Shown here: piece by piece, positions 15,205-23,504 of the stretch
Layout: every line of letters begins with the position of its first letter
Numbering within the stretch: position 1 is the first letter of the stretch
Notes under the pieces: generated by a model
What the model saw: the letters and a program-made list of their open reading frames with translations, nothing else
The model's database searches: none
Told to the model about the DNA's origin: nothing
Assembly: GCA_900109435.1 (NCBI GenBank)
Contig: FNZT01000016.1
Span: 1 to 64,000 of the forward strand
Reading direction: 5' to 3'
Source: Ruminococcus sp. YRD2003
GTDB lineage: Bacteria; Bacillota; Clostridia; Oscillospirales; Ruminococcaceae
DNA length: 64,000 nt
Made by a program: the position numbers and the translations under genes

Positions 15205-16220
15205 TTAGCCTCCAATGCTTTCATTACCTTGACGATATTCATGGAAATGGGACATTTTGCGAGACATCTGCCGCAGCCCACACATCCGAACTCGCCGTCG
15301 TTGTTGGCGGGGAAGTACACGAGCTTGTGCATAAAGCGCTGACGGAAGCGTTCGAGCTGAGTCAGACGCGGATTTCCGTGCGCCATCTTTGTGAAGTCGG
15401 AGTACATACACGAATCCCAGCAGCGGAAGCGCTTGATGCCGTGCCCCGTGTTGAAGTCCTTGATATCGTAGCACTGACAGGTGGGACATACGAAGGTACA
15501 GGTGCCGCAGCCGAGACACGCCTCGGAGAGCTCCGCCCACTTGTCGGAATTGAAGTATTCGTTGAGCTTATCGCCGCCGAAATTCTCGGTCGAGAGCTTC
15601 GCGAGCGGGAGCCTGCCCATTATCTCTCTTGCCCTTGTCTGGACTTCCATAAGCTTGTCTGTATCGCCGTCCTCGAGGAATGAGGAAATGGACTCGACAA
15701 ACTTCTCCCCCTTCTCGGTGTTGGCGAGGAAGAAGATGTTCTCGCCGTCGTCGAAGCAGGAAACGTCTCCGCCTGGGACAGTCGGGTCAATGCCGAATGT
15801 CTTGCAGAAGCAGGTCTCGGCGGGACGTGTACAAGCCATAGTAATGACAGTACCGTGGTCGCGGCGGTTCTTGTAGAAGGAGTCAACGGGCTCGCAGAGG
15901 AACACCTTATCGAGGATAGTGAAGCTCTTGGCGTCGCAGGCGCGCACACCGAAGATGACGAAATCCTCGCACTCCTCACGTATGTCCCTGACCTCGATAT
16001 TCTTGCCCTCGAGCCTGAATTCGGCGAGGTTCTCGGTCTGCGGGAAGAAGAAGTCCTTGGCACTGCGGACGGTATTGAGCTCCTTAGTGAGCTTCATGCC
16101 GCTCTCGTACTTCTTATACTCAGCAGCGCCCTCCTCACGGTCGGTGGGGATATAGAGGTCCTGCTTTGCAGCGACGGCGTCGAACAGCTCATAGAGCCTT
16201 GCCTTTGAGATCTTCTGCAT
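15201..16220 (-). CDS. AsrA-like 4Fe-4S protein (FlxB/FlxC-like)
   Basis: 339 residues. The N-terminal ~230 follow the AsrA/sulfite reductase A pattern (FFFPQTENLAEFRLEGK, VIFGVRACDAKSFTILDKVF, TRPAETCFCKTFG). The C-terminal part has two cluster motifs, CLGCGTCTFVCP and CVGCGRCLAKCP, with extra Cys (CQCYD, RCWDSCMYS) that could bind a further centre. In Flx-Hdr complexes such proteins link the NADH-oxidising FlxA to the Hdr part. Its stop overlaps the start of the FlxA-like gene by 4 bp and its start overlaps the previous stop. Confidence 0.8.
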   Translation of the reverse strand: MQKISKARLYELFDAVAAKQDLYIPTDREEGAAEYKKYESGMKLTKELNTVRSAKDFFFPQTENLAEFRLEGKNIEVRDIREECEDFVIFGVRACDAKSFTILDKVFLCEPVDSFYKNRRDHGTVITMACTRPAETCFCKTFGIDPTVPGGDVSCFDDGENIFFLANTEKGEKFVESISSFLEDGDTDKLMEVQTRAREIMGRLPLAKLSTENFGGDKLNEYFNSDKWAELSEACLGCGTCTFVCPTCQCYDIKDFNTGHGIKRFRCWDSCMYSDFTKMAHGNPRLTQLERFRQRFMHKLVYFPANNDGEFGCVGCGRCLAKCPISMNIVKVMKALEAK

Positions 16221-17191
16221 TACTCAACACCCCTTTCGTGAACGACAGACGGCTCGCAGTCGTCCTTGGTATAATCTGTAAGAGGCGCTCTTGAAGTAGT
16301 ATCGGCGCCCGCCTGATACTCGCCGTAGAGCTCGTTTATATCCTTGATGAACTTTCGGTTGAGCAGGTGGAGCGGAATATGCTGCGGACAAACGCGCGAG
16401 CACTCGCCGCAGTCGGTACATCTTCCCGCAACGTGGAAAGCGCGGATGATGTGGAACATATTCTCCTCGAAGCTGTCAGCGGGAGCCTTGTTGTCGATAC
16501 CCGACTTCGGGTTGTCGAACACGCAGTTCTCGCAGGTGCAGGCGGGACAAACATTCCTGCACGCATTGCAGCGTATGCACTTGGAAAGCTGGTCACGCCA
16601 GAAGTCGAAACGCTCCTGAGCGGACATATTCTCGAGCTTCTCCACCATCTCAAAGCGGTTGGAATCGAGCACATCTCCGTCCTCGCCGATGAGCTCGTCG
16701 AAAACGACGTGCTTCTTGCTCTTGCAGGACGCGCACTTGCCGAGCACAGCCTCATAGAACGGCATAGTCTGAGTGCCGTAGACAGTCTCTATTTTCAGAG
16801 TATAGTCCTCATTCTTCACACTGAGTATACCTGTAATGCCCTTTGCCTTTATCTTTTCGATGTCGAGCTTGGGACCGCCCTCAATGCCGATGACATAGAC
16901 CTTCTCGCGGTCGATGCGGTGCTCCTTGACGAGCTGATTGAAGCTGTAGGTGTCGCAGGGCTTGAGGAAAGCGAGCACCCTGCCCTCCTTCTGAGTCTCC
17001 TTGACGAGGTACTTCGACACGTTCGCGGCGGTGAATTCGTCACAGACGAAATCCCTGTCGAGCTCTTCGGCGCTTGTGAACACAGCGGGAGTGATATCAT
17101 ACGTGAACTCTCCCCTCTTCCAGCCGATAACGCGATCAACGCTGCCGTCCGCGAGGAGCTCCTTTGCTCTTTTTATCATTGCTTCCTGCAT
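16220..17191 (-). CDS. 4Fe-4S dicluster protein, AsrA/FrhB-related (FlxC/FlxB-like)
   Basis: 323 residues. VLAFLKPCDTYSFNQLVKEH and the CASCKSKKH segment recall AsrA and the F420-hydrogenase beta family. The cluster motifs CIRCNACRNVCPAC (with CTCENC) and CTDCGECSRVCP follow. It is a paralogue of the next gene in general plan, and the two probably form consecutive electron-transfer subunits between the NADH module and HdrA/MvhD. The start overlaps the MvhD-like gene by 16 bp and the stop shares a base with the next start. I cannot tell which of the two equals FlxB and which FlxC. Confidence 0.75.
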   Translation of the reverse strand: MQEAMIKRAKELLADGSVDRVIGWKRGEFTYDITPAVFTSAEELDRDFVCDEFTAANVSKYLVKETQKEGRVLAFLKPCDTYSFNQLVKEHRIDREKVYVIGIEGGPKLDIEKIKAKGITGILSVKNEDYTLKIETVYGTQTMPFYEAVLGKCASCKSKKHVVFDELIGEDGDVLDSNRFEMVEKLENMSAQERFDFWRDQLSKCIRCNACRNVCPACTCENCVFDNPKSGIDNKAPADSFEENMFHIIRAFHVAGRCTDCGECSRVCPQHIPLHLLNRKFIKDINELYGEYQAGADTTSRAPLTDYTKDDCEPSVVHERGVE

Positions 17192-17616
17192 CGTAAGTCC
17201 TCCAATCTCCTGTTAGGTCCGAGCGCCCTGACGTCCTCGGTGAACTGCTGCATGGTAGCCGCGAACTTAGCGCCCTCGGCAGCGGACACCCATTCAAGGC
17301 GGGTCCTGTTGCGCTCTATGCCGAGGAAGTCGAGCATACTGTACAGCAGGGTGATACGTCTGCGGGTGAAGTAGTTGCCCGAGGTGTAGTGGCAGTCACC
17401 GGGGTGACAGCCGCAGATGATAACGCCGTCAGCGCCCTTCTGGAAGGCGCGGAGAATGAACATGGGGTTCACTCTGCACGAGCATGGAACGCGGATTATC
17501 TTAACGTTTGTGGGATAATTCAGTCTGTTAGTGCCCGAGAGGTCAGCTCCCGCATACGAACACCAGTTGCAGCAGAAAGCGACTATAACAGGCTCAAAAT
17601 TTTCATTTACTTGCAT
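17176..17616 (-). CDS. MvhD/FlxD-like iron-sulfur protein
   Basis: 146 residues with the MvhD signature: FCCNWCSYAGADL near the N-terminus, IRVPCSCRV, then GCHPGDCHY. The five to six cysteines hold a [2Fe-2S] cluster that delivers electrons to the FAD of HdrA in hydrogenase-Hdr and Flx-Hdr complexes. Its overlap with hdrA (10 bp) is typical of tightly coupled subunits and argues for a fixed complex. Confidence 0.9.
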   Translation of the reverse strand: MQVNENFEPVIVAFCCNWCSYAGADLSGTNRLNYPTNVKIIRVPCSCRVNPMFILRAFQKGADGVIICGCHPGDCHYTSGNYFTRRRITLLYSMLDFLGIERNRTRLEWVSAAEGAKFAATMQQFTEDVRALGPNRRLEDLRCRKQ

Positions 17617-19598
17617 ATTGCGTCTACCTCCGCCATTATCTGACTGTTAGAGAACCCGCTGAGGTCCATAGCACCCGAAGGACAAGCGACCGTACAAGCG
17701 CCGCAGCCCTGACAAACTGCAGGGTTTACGCTTGCCACGCGGCGCACCTTCGTGCTGCGGTCGGGCATTCTGAATTCCTTTTCGATATAAGTGATAGCGC
17801 CGTAGGGGCACACCTTTTCGCAGGACGAGCAGCCGTTGCACATGAGCTCGTCGGAGTGTGCAACACACGGGTTGCAGGTTATGCTGTTCTTGCAGAGCAG
17901 ACCGATAGCCTTAGCGGCAGCGGCACTTGCCTGCGCGACGGTCTCGGGGATATCCTTCGGTCCCTGACAGGCACCCGAGAGGAAGATACCCGCAGTAGCG
18001 CTCTCCACAGGGCGGAGCTTGGGGTGCGCCTCGGTGAAGAAGTCGTTGGTATCCATCTGAGTGGTGAGCATCGTCGCGAGCGGACGGGCAGTCTTGTCGG
18101 GCTCGATAGCAGCCGCGAGAACGACCATATCCGCGTTGATGTGGAGCTGTTCATTCGCGAGCAGGTCAGACGCCTGAACATCTATCTTACCGTCTGACTT
18201 GGGCGTGACCTTTCCGACCATACCCTTGATGTAGTGAACGTTGTACTGCTCAACGGCGCGGCGGTAGAATTCATCGAAGTTCTTGCCTGGGGTACGCACG
18301 TCGATGTAGAATACGTAGACTTCTGTATCAGGGTACTTCTCACGTATGAGCATAGCGTGCTTTGCGGTATACATACAGCATATCTTCGAGCAGTAGGGCT
18401 TGCCCTTCTCGTCGTCGCAGCGCGAGCCTACGCACTGCACGAACACGATAGTATGCGGGTGGGTCTTGTCTGACGGACGCAAGAGCGTGCCGCCGTTGGG
18501 GCCTGCCGCATTCATGAGCCTCTCCAGCTCGAGCGAAGTAACAACATCGGGGCACTGATTGTACGCGAACTCGTCGTACTTGTCGAGCTTTATGGGGTTG
18601 AAGCCCGTAGCAACGACGATAGCACCGTACTGCTGCTCGATGAAGGAATCCTGCTGCTTGTAGTCGATAGCGCCAACGGAGCAGACCTTCGAGCACACGC
18701 CGCACTTGCCCGACTTCATCATCATGCAGTAGTTGGGGTCAATTGTCGCGACCTTGGGAACAGCCTGCGCGAACGGTATATATATAGCGGAGCGGTTATC
18801 GAGTCCCATATTGAACTCGTTAGGCACCTTTTTCATCGGGCACTTCTCTGTACAAAGACCGCAGCCCGTACACTTTGTCTCGTCAACGTAACGAGCCTTT
18901 TTCTTGATCTTGACTGTGAAGTTTCCGACGAAGCCCTTCACGTCCGCGACCTCGCTGAAAGAGTGTATCGTGATGTGCTCATTCTGCGAAGCCTCGACCA
19001 TTTTCGGCGTAAGTATACAAGCGGCGCAGTCGAGCGTGGGGAAAGTCTTGTCTATCTGAGCCATCTTGCCGCCGATAGTGGGCTGCTTTTCAACGATATC
19101 GACGTCGAAGCCCGCCTCCGCGATGTCGAGAGCCGTCTGAATGCCCGCGATACCGCCTCCGATGACGAGAGCGCGCTTAACGACTGGGCTCTCCATAGAG
19201 GTGAGCGGCGTATTGAGTGCGACCTTCGCAACAGCCGTTCTGCCGAGGATAATAGCCTTCTCGGTAGCAGTAGCGATATCCTTGTGTATCCACGAGCACT
19301 GCTCGCGGATGTTGGCGATTTCAACGAGATACGGGTTCAGACCTGCGGAAGCCGCCGCCTTTCTGAACGTATTCTCATGCATACGGGGCGAGCATGAGCA
19401 GATAACGACGCCCGTGAGTTTCTGCTCCCTGATAGCGTTCTTGACGAGCTCCTGACCCGACTCCGAGCACATATACTGGTAGTCCTGAGAGATGACTACT
19501 CCTGGCTCATGACCGAGAGCCTCCGCAACAGCCTTAACGTCTACCGTAGCGGCGATATTGGTACCGCAGTGACAGACAAAAACACCTATTCTCTGCAT
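17607..19598 (-). CDS. hdrA: HdrA, flavin-based electron-bifurcating subunit
   Basis: 663 residues, full length for HdrA. The N-terminal domain has VFVCHCGTNI and VVICSCSPRMHENTF. The thioredoxin-reductase-like FAD domain has VIGGGIAGIQTALDIAEAG followed by IGGKMAQIDKTFPTLDCAA. Four-cysteine ferredoxin motifs are inserted in the middle (CTGCGLCTEKCP, CGVCSKVC) and at the C-terminus (CNGCSSCEKVCP, CQGCGACTVACP). In known complexes the FAD splits electron pairs between ferredoxin and a high-potential acceptor. The acceptor here is probably fumarate through HdrB/C and FrdB/A, which is inference from the operon. Confidence 0.93.
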   Translation of the reverse strand: MQRIGVFVCHCGTNIAATVDVKAVAEALGHEPGVVISQDYQYMCSESGQELVKNAIREQKLTGVVICSCSPRMHENTFRKAAASAGLNPYLVEIANIREQCSWIHKDIATATEKAIILGRTAVAKVALNTPLTSMESPVVKRALVIGGGIAGIQTALDIAEAGFDVDIVEKQPTIGGKMAQIDKTFPTLDCAACILTPKMVEASQNEHITIHSFSEVADVKGFVGNFTVKIKKKARYVDETKCTGCGLCTEKCPMKKVPNEFNMGLDNRSAIYIPFAQAVPKVATIDPNYCMMMKSGKCGVCSKVCSVGAIDYKQQDSFIEQQYGAIVVATGFNPIKLDKYDEFAYNQCPDVVTSLELERLMNAAGPNGGTLLRPSDKTHPHTIVFVQCVGSRCDDEKGKPYCSKICCMYTAKHAMLIREKYPDTEVYVFYIDVRTPGKNFDEFYRRAVEQYNVHYIKGMVGKVTPKSDGKIDVQASDLLANEQLHINADMVVLAAAIEPDKTARPLATMLTTQMDTNDFFTEAHPKLRPVESATAGIFLSGACQGPKDIPETVAQASAAAAKAIGLLCKNSITCNPCVAHSDELMCNGCSSCEKVCPYGAITYIEKEFRMPDRSTKVRRVASVNPAVCQGCGACTVACPSGAMDLSGFSNSQIMAEVDAICK

Positions 19599-19613
19599 AG
19601 CGCAGTCTCCTCC

Positions 19614-19997
19614 TTACTTAGCGTACTTTCGCATAGCGGTCACGATAGCCTGCTGAGGGAGGTCATCGTCGAGCAATGCGGGGATATCGGAAGGCTCGAG
19701 GCGGTTCCCGCCCTGCTGACGGACAGCCGCAAGGCGCACAGCCTCGACCACTCTTGCGGGCTCAACACCGCGCGGACACCTGTCGACGCAGGCGAAGCAG
19801 GTCAGGCACTTGTATATCGACTCCGACTTCATCAGCGTCCCGATATCGCCTTTTTCGACCATATACACGAACTGATGCGGATGATATTCCATTTCATCGT
19901 AGGAGGGGCAGGTCGCGGAGCACTTACCGCAGCGCATACATTTGAGCACATTGACTCCGCTCGAACGGAGCACCTGTTCCTTTAGGTTCTTATTCAT
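19614..19997 (-). CDS. hdrC: HdrC, 4Fe-4S subunit
   Basis: 127 residues. Two [4Fe-4S] motifs, CMRCGKCSATCP and CLTCFACVDRCP, with the HdrC-typical helices and the EPARVVEAVRLAA tail. HdrC passes electrons from HdrA to HdrB. Its start overlaps hdrB by 8 bp. Confidence 0.93.
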   Translation of the reverse strand: MNKNLKEQVLRSSGVNVLKCMRCGKCSATCPSYDEMEYHPHQFVYMVEKGDIGTLMKSESIYKCLTCFACVDRCPRGVEPARVVEAVRLAAVRQQGGNRLEPSDIPALLDDDLPQQAIVTAMRKYAK

Positions 19998-20787
19998 TGC
20001 TTGCCTCCTTTAAGCCGAGAGCCTCGGCGAGAAGCTCGGTAAAGTAGTAAACGGGCAGGTCTGAGCCCGAATTCTTTTTAAGGTTGTACAGGCAGAGCGG
20101 ACAGGCAGTGATGACCATTTCCGCGCCCATATCCTCAGCGGAGCCCATAACAGCGCCGCTTCTCTTCCGAGCCTGCGCCTTGTCCTCCATGGTGATGTAG
20201 CCGCCGCAGCACTCGTTTCTCTGCGCGTAGATGACGGGAGTACCGCCTATCGCGCGGATAAAGTCCTCGATGATGGTAGGATTCTCGGGGTCGTCCATCG
20301 CGAGAGCCTTTGCGGGTCTGAGGAGCAGACAGCCGTAATACGCGGCTATCTTTCTGCCCGTGAACGGGTTCACTACCTTCTCTTTGAGCTTGTCGAAGCC
20401 CACAACATCGCGGAGCATCTCGAGGTAGTGATAGACCTTGGTACCGCCCGTATAGGGCTCAGCGAGACCGAGGTAGTTGTTGACCTTAGCCGCCATTTCC
20501 TCGTCGCGGGAAATATCGTATTCGGTCTGTTTTATGACGTTGTGGCACGCGGAGCAGACCGTGATGAGGGGCTGCCCCGCCTCCTTAGCGGAGTTGAGCA
20601 CTCTCACCGCAGAGAGCTTTGTAGCTATCTCGTCCTTGGCTGTAGTATAAGCGCCGCCGCAGCACTGCCAGTCGGCGGGCTCTTCGAGAGCTATACCGAG
20701 CGCCTCTGCGGAGGCACGGGCATAGGCATCGAGGTCTTTCGCCTTAGTGCGGAGCGTACAGCCTGGGTAATATGTAAATGTTTCCAT
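19990..20787 (-). CDS. hdrB: HdrB, CCG-domain subunit with two intact non-cubane cluster sites
   Basis: 265 residues from the ATG after AAAGGA. Both CCG modules are complete: YPGCTLR...WQCCGGAYT...VCSACHN and YYGCLLL...NECCGGYIT...TACPLCL. In methanogens these hold two non-cubane [4Fe-4S] clusters that reduce the CoM-CoB disulfide. This organism should have no such disulfide, so another acceptor is needed. The neighbouring FrdB lacks the CCG domain that is fused to it in thiol:fumarate reductase. HdrB may therefore feed FrdB, or use an unknown dithiol. It is the first gene of the Hdr block, 220 bp after fumC. Confidence 0.92.
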   Translation of the reverse strand: METFTYYPGCTLRTKAKDLDAYARASAEALGIALEEPADWQCCGGAYTTAKDEIATKLSAVRVLNSAKEAGQPLITVCSACHNVIKQTEYDISRDEEMAAKVNNYLGLAEPYTGGTKVYHYLEMLRDVVGFDKLKEKVVNPFTGRKIAAYYGCLLLRPAKALAMDDPENPTIIEDFIRAIGGTPVIYAQRNECCGGYITMEDKAQARKRSGAVMGSAEDMGAEMVITACPLCLYNLKKNSGSDLPVYYFTELLAEALGLKEASNE

Positions 20788-20853
20788 AGCACATTCCTTT
20801 CTAATGCGTAATGCATAATTCATAATTGGGATACGTTATTCCGAAAAGCATTC

Positions 20854-20923
20854 TGTAGGGGCGCATTCCGTGCGCCCGACAGCCATTGACGGCAATTGCG
20901 GGCGAGCGGAACTCGCCCCTACA
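20854..20923. repeat. TGTAGGGGCG palindromic repeat
   Basis: The ends TGTAGGGGCG and CGCCCCTACA are inverted repeats. Inside are two smaller hairpins, GGGGCGCATTCCGTGCGCCC and GGGCGAGCGGAACTCGCCC. This is the same family as at 44627, 49141, 50033, 52663, 53566 and 59551. It lies between fumC and hdrB, transcribed if they form one operon. Confidence 0.85.
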
Positions 20924-20985
20924 AATCATTTCAGATTCGTCCGCGCAAGCGGACACCGCAATTATTCACTATTCATTATTCACTA

Positions 20986-21012
20986 TCTGATACGTCCTTT
21001 GGACGTATCAGA
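20986..21012. terminator. Perfect 12-bp hairpin at the fumC stop
   Basis: TCTGATACGTCC and GGACGTATCAGA pair around a 3-nt loop. The stem includes the fumC stop codon. No T run follows on the minus strand, so it may protect the 3' end or reduce read-through into hdrB rather than terminate fully. Confidence 0.5.
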
Positions 21013-22384
21013 CCATTTTCTCGGGGTGGAACACCTCGTCGAACTTCTCCGCTGTGAGGAATCCGAGCTCCACGCACGCTTCCTTGAGGGAGATATTGTC
21101 CTTGAACGCCTTCTTTGCGGTCTTGGCGGCATTCTCGTAGCCGATATAGGGATTGAGTGCCGTCACGAGCATGAGCGAGTTGTGGAGGTTGTGGTGCATC
21201 TTCTCCTTATTCGCCTTTATGCCGACCGCGCAGTTCTTGTTGAAGCTGAGTATCGACTCAGCGAGCAGTCTTGCCGACTGGAGGAAGTTGTACGCGCATA
21301 CGGGCATGAACACATTGAGCTCGAAGTTGCCCTGTGAAGCCGCCATACCTACAGCGACATCGTTGCCCATGACCTGTACCGCGACCATAGTTACCTGCTC
21401 GCACTGAGTGGGATTGACCTTGCCGGGCATGATAGAAGAGCCGGGCTCATTCTCGGGGATGAATATCTCACCGAGACCGTCTCTCGGACCCGAGGCGAGC
21501 CAGCGGACGTCGTTGGCGATCTTCATCATATCGGCGGCGAGAGCCTTGAGCGCACCGTGTGCAAAGACGATCTCGTCCTTGGAAGTGAGCGAGTGGAACT
21601 TATTGGGAGCAGTCACAAACTTCTTTCCCGTGAGCTCGCTGATAGCCTCAGCGGACTTCTCAGCGAAGCCCGCAGGAGCATTAAGTCCCGTACCCACGGC
21701 AGTACCGCCGAGCGCGAGCTCCTTGAGCTCCTCACACGAAGAAAGTATCATCTTCCTGTCCTTTTCGAGGGAAGCTCTCCAGCCGCTTATCTCCTGCGAG
21801 AACTTGATAGGAGTAGCGTCCTGAAGGTGGGTGCGTCCGCTCTTTACAATGCCCTCATTCTCGGCTTCGAGGCGCTTGAAAGTCTCGACGAGGGTATCTA
21901 TCGCGGGCACGAGCTTATCCTCGAGAGCGATGACCGCGGCGATATGCATAGCCGTAGGGAAAGTATCGTTTGAGGACTGGCTCATATTGATGTCATCGTT
22001 GGGGTGGAGGAGCTTGCTGCCCGCTATTTCATTACCTCTGTTGGCGATGACCTCATTCGCGTTCATATTGGACTGCGTACCGCTTCCCGTCTGCCATACA
22101 ACGAGCGGGAAGTGGTCGTTGAGAGCACCGCTGATGACCTCGTCGCACGCCTGAGAAATGGCGCTGAGCTTCTCGTCGGTCATCTTTTCGGGCTTAACGG
22201 CATGATTGGCGACAGCGGCAGCTTTTTTGAGGATACCGAAAGCGTGGGTGATTTCGCGCGGCATAGTCTCGATACCGACGCCGATGAGGAAATTCTCGTG
22301 GCTTCTCTCGGTCTGAGCCGCCCAGTACTTGTCAGCGGGCACTTTGACCTCGCCCATAGAGTCATGTTCGATACGATAATCCAT
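21008..22384 (-). CDS. fumC: Class II fumarate hydratase
   Basis: 458 residues. The superfamily signature GSSIMPGKVNPTQCE is present, with the catalytic Ser loop, plus SGTQSNMNANEV and HPNDDINMSQSSNDTFPTA. It converts malate to fumarate, the substrate of the reductase encoded just downstream. It is the heat-stable, iron-free type. GGGAGAG precedes the ATG. With its own promoter and a possible Rex site it is probably the first gene of the fumarate-reducing operon. Confidence 0.95.
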   Translation of the reverse strand: MDYRIEHDSMGEVKVPADKYWAAQTERSHENFLIGVGIETMPREITHAFGILKKAAAVANHAVKPEKMTDEKLSAISQACDEVISGALNDHFPLVVWQTGSGTQSNMNANEVIANRGNEIAGSKLLHPNDDINMSQSSNDTFPTAMHIAAVIALEDKLVPAIDTLVETFKRLEAENEGIVKSGRTHLQDATPIKFSQEISGWRASLEKDRKMILSSCEELKELALGGTAVGTGLNAPAGFAEKSAEAISELTGKKFVTAPNKFHSLTSKDEIVFAHGALKALAADMMKIANDVRWLASGPRDGLGEIFIPENEPGSSIMPGKVNPTQCEQVTMVAVQVMGNDVAVGMAASQGNFELNVFMPVCAYNFLQSARLLAESILSFNKNCAVGIKANKEKMHHNLHNSLMLVTALNPYIGYENAAKTAKKAFKDNISLKEACVELGFLTAEKFDEVFHPEKMV

Positions 22385-22428
22385 AGTTGAACTCTCCCTT
22401 TTCCGAAGTAATAATTATTCTAATAATA

Positions 22429-22457
22429 AGTATATCAGCGATATCCCGCGAATTCAA
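22429..22457 (-). promoter_or_regulatory. Promoter of fumC (and probably of the Hdr-Flx-Frd operon)
   Basis: On the minus strand TTGAAT (22457-22452) and TATACT (22434-22429) are separated by 17 bp. I found no convincing promoter between fumC and hdrB, so the whole 10-gene block may depend on this one. Confidence 0.7.
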
Positions 22458-22487
22458 GAGCGGATTCAGCATAGCGATATACGGATA

Positions 22488-22505
22488 TTGATATAATATT
22501 AACAA
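22488..22505. promoter_or_regulatory. Candidate Rex operator upstream of fumC
   Basis: TTGATAT-AATA-TTAACAA matches the clostridial Rex consensus TTGTTAA-N4-TTAACAA at 7/7 in one half and 5/7 in the other. It lies 31 bp upstream of the fumC -35. The regulator rex is the next gene upstream. An imperfect half could bind weakly or by chance. Confidence 0.4.
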
Positions 22506-22803
22506 TGTTTATCTGTTCTGTCGGCGTGACATATGTTTATATATTCCAGAATATGCTGCAACATATTTTTCGCGCGGCAAAACTGCATAATATATTTTGT
22601 CACAGTCAGGCAGTTCCGTGCGCAATGCACATACCACAGCGGCACACTCGCAGGAAAATGATAGACAAAGGCTCTCATTCCCGACCGCAGTCCGCCCATT
22701 CTCAGTCATAACTCAACGGCATAGCAGCATAACCATTCCGATATGTCGCAGCTGCGAGATTGACAAAAAAATCACATTTTCCAAACATTACCAAAACACA
22801 GAA
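22506..22803. other. Intergenic region between fumC and rex, no gene seen
   Basis: About 300 bp without a supported frame on either strand. Apart from the fumC promoter on one side and the rex terminator on the other, I see nothing in it. Confidence 0.5.
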
Positions 22804-22821
22804 TGCAGGGAAAACCCTGCA
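22804..22821 (-). terminator. Hairpin after rex
   Basis: TGCAGGG, four unpaired bases and CCCTGCA form a perfect 7-bp stem 8 bp after the rex stop. On the minus strand it is followed by TTCTGTGTTTTGG, a moderate T tract. Confidence 0.6.
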
Positions 22822-22828
22822 CCTGATA

Positions 22829-23464
22829 CTATTCGTCCGACGTATTGATGCAGTATGAGAGCGTAGTCAGGCTGTCGCCGAGGTGAACGTTCTCAACCGC
22901 AACGTCCTTGTGAGTGACGCGCAGGTCATAGTGCGTGAAATTCCAGAACGCGCGTATGCCGTAGCTGATAAGGCGCTCGACCTCCTTCTCCGCGGCCTCG
23001 CGGGGGATGCAGAGGATAGCCGCCTCGGGCTTATGCTCCCTGCAAAAGCCCTCGATATCGGCAACGCTCATAACGGTGAGCTCGCCTATTCTCTTGCCGA
23101 CAAGCTGAGGATTAGCGTCAAAAATGCCGATGAGGTCGAAGCCCCTGTTGCGGAAGTCGATATGGGAGGCAAGAGCACGTCCGAGGTTGCCTGCTCCGAG
23201 AAGTATCATCGGAGTCTGCTTGTCGAGACCGAGGATCTTGCCTATCTCGGCTTTGAGTCCCGTCACATTGTAGCCGTAACCCTGCTGACCGAACTCGCCG
23301 AAGCAATTGAAATCCTGACGTATCTGCGAGGCAGTGAGCCCCATTTTCTCCGCGAGCTCGCGAGAGGAGATACGAACATAGCCGTTCGCCTCAAGGTCGC
23401 CGAGGAAGCGGTAATACCGCGGCAGACGTCTGATAACCGAATTAGAGATAGCGCTTTTTGCCAT
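22829..23464 (-). CDS. rex: Redox-sensing transcriptional repressor Rex
   Basis: 211 residues. An N-terminal winged helix (RISSRELAEKMGLTASQIRQ, then DFNCFGEFGQQGYGYNV) and a C-terminal Rossmann domain (MILLGAGNLGRALASH, IFDANPQLVG) that binds NADH. Rex represses fermentation and electron-transport genes when NAD+/NADH is high and lets go when NADH rises. Its place between isocitrate dehydrogenase and fumarase fits control of NADH-consuming fumarate reduction. I chose the ATG at 23464 over a GTG six codons upstream, which has no ribosome site. Confidence 0.95.
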   Translation of the reverse strand: MAKSAISNSVIRRLPRYYRFLGDLEANGYVRISSRELAEKMGLTASQIRQDFNCFGEFGQQGYGYNVTGLKAEIGKILGLDKQTPMILLGAGNLGRALASHIDFRNRGFDLIGIFDANPQLVGKRIGELTVMSVADIEGFCREHKPEAAILCIPREAAEKEVERLISYGIRAFWNFTHYDLRVTHKDVAVENVHLGDSLTTLSYCINTSDE

Positions 23465-23504
23465 TTTAAAAATAAGCCTCACAATCTATGCGGAAAACCG
23501 CCAA

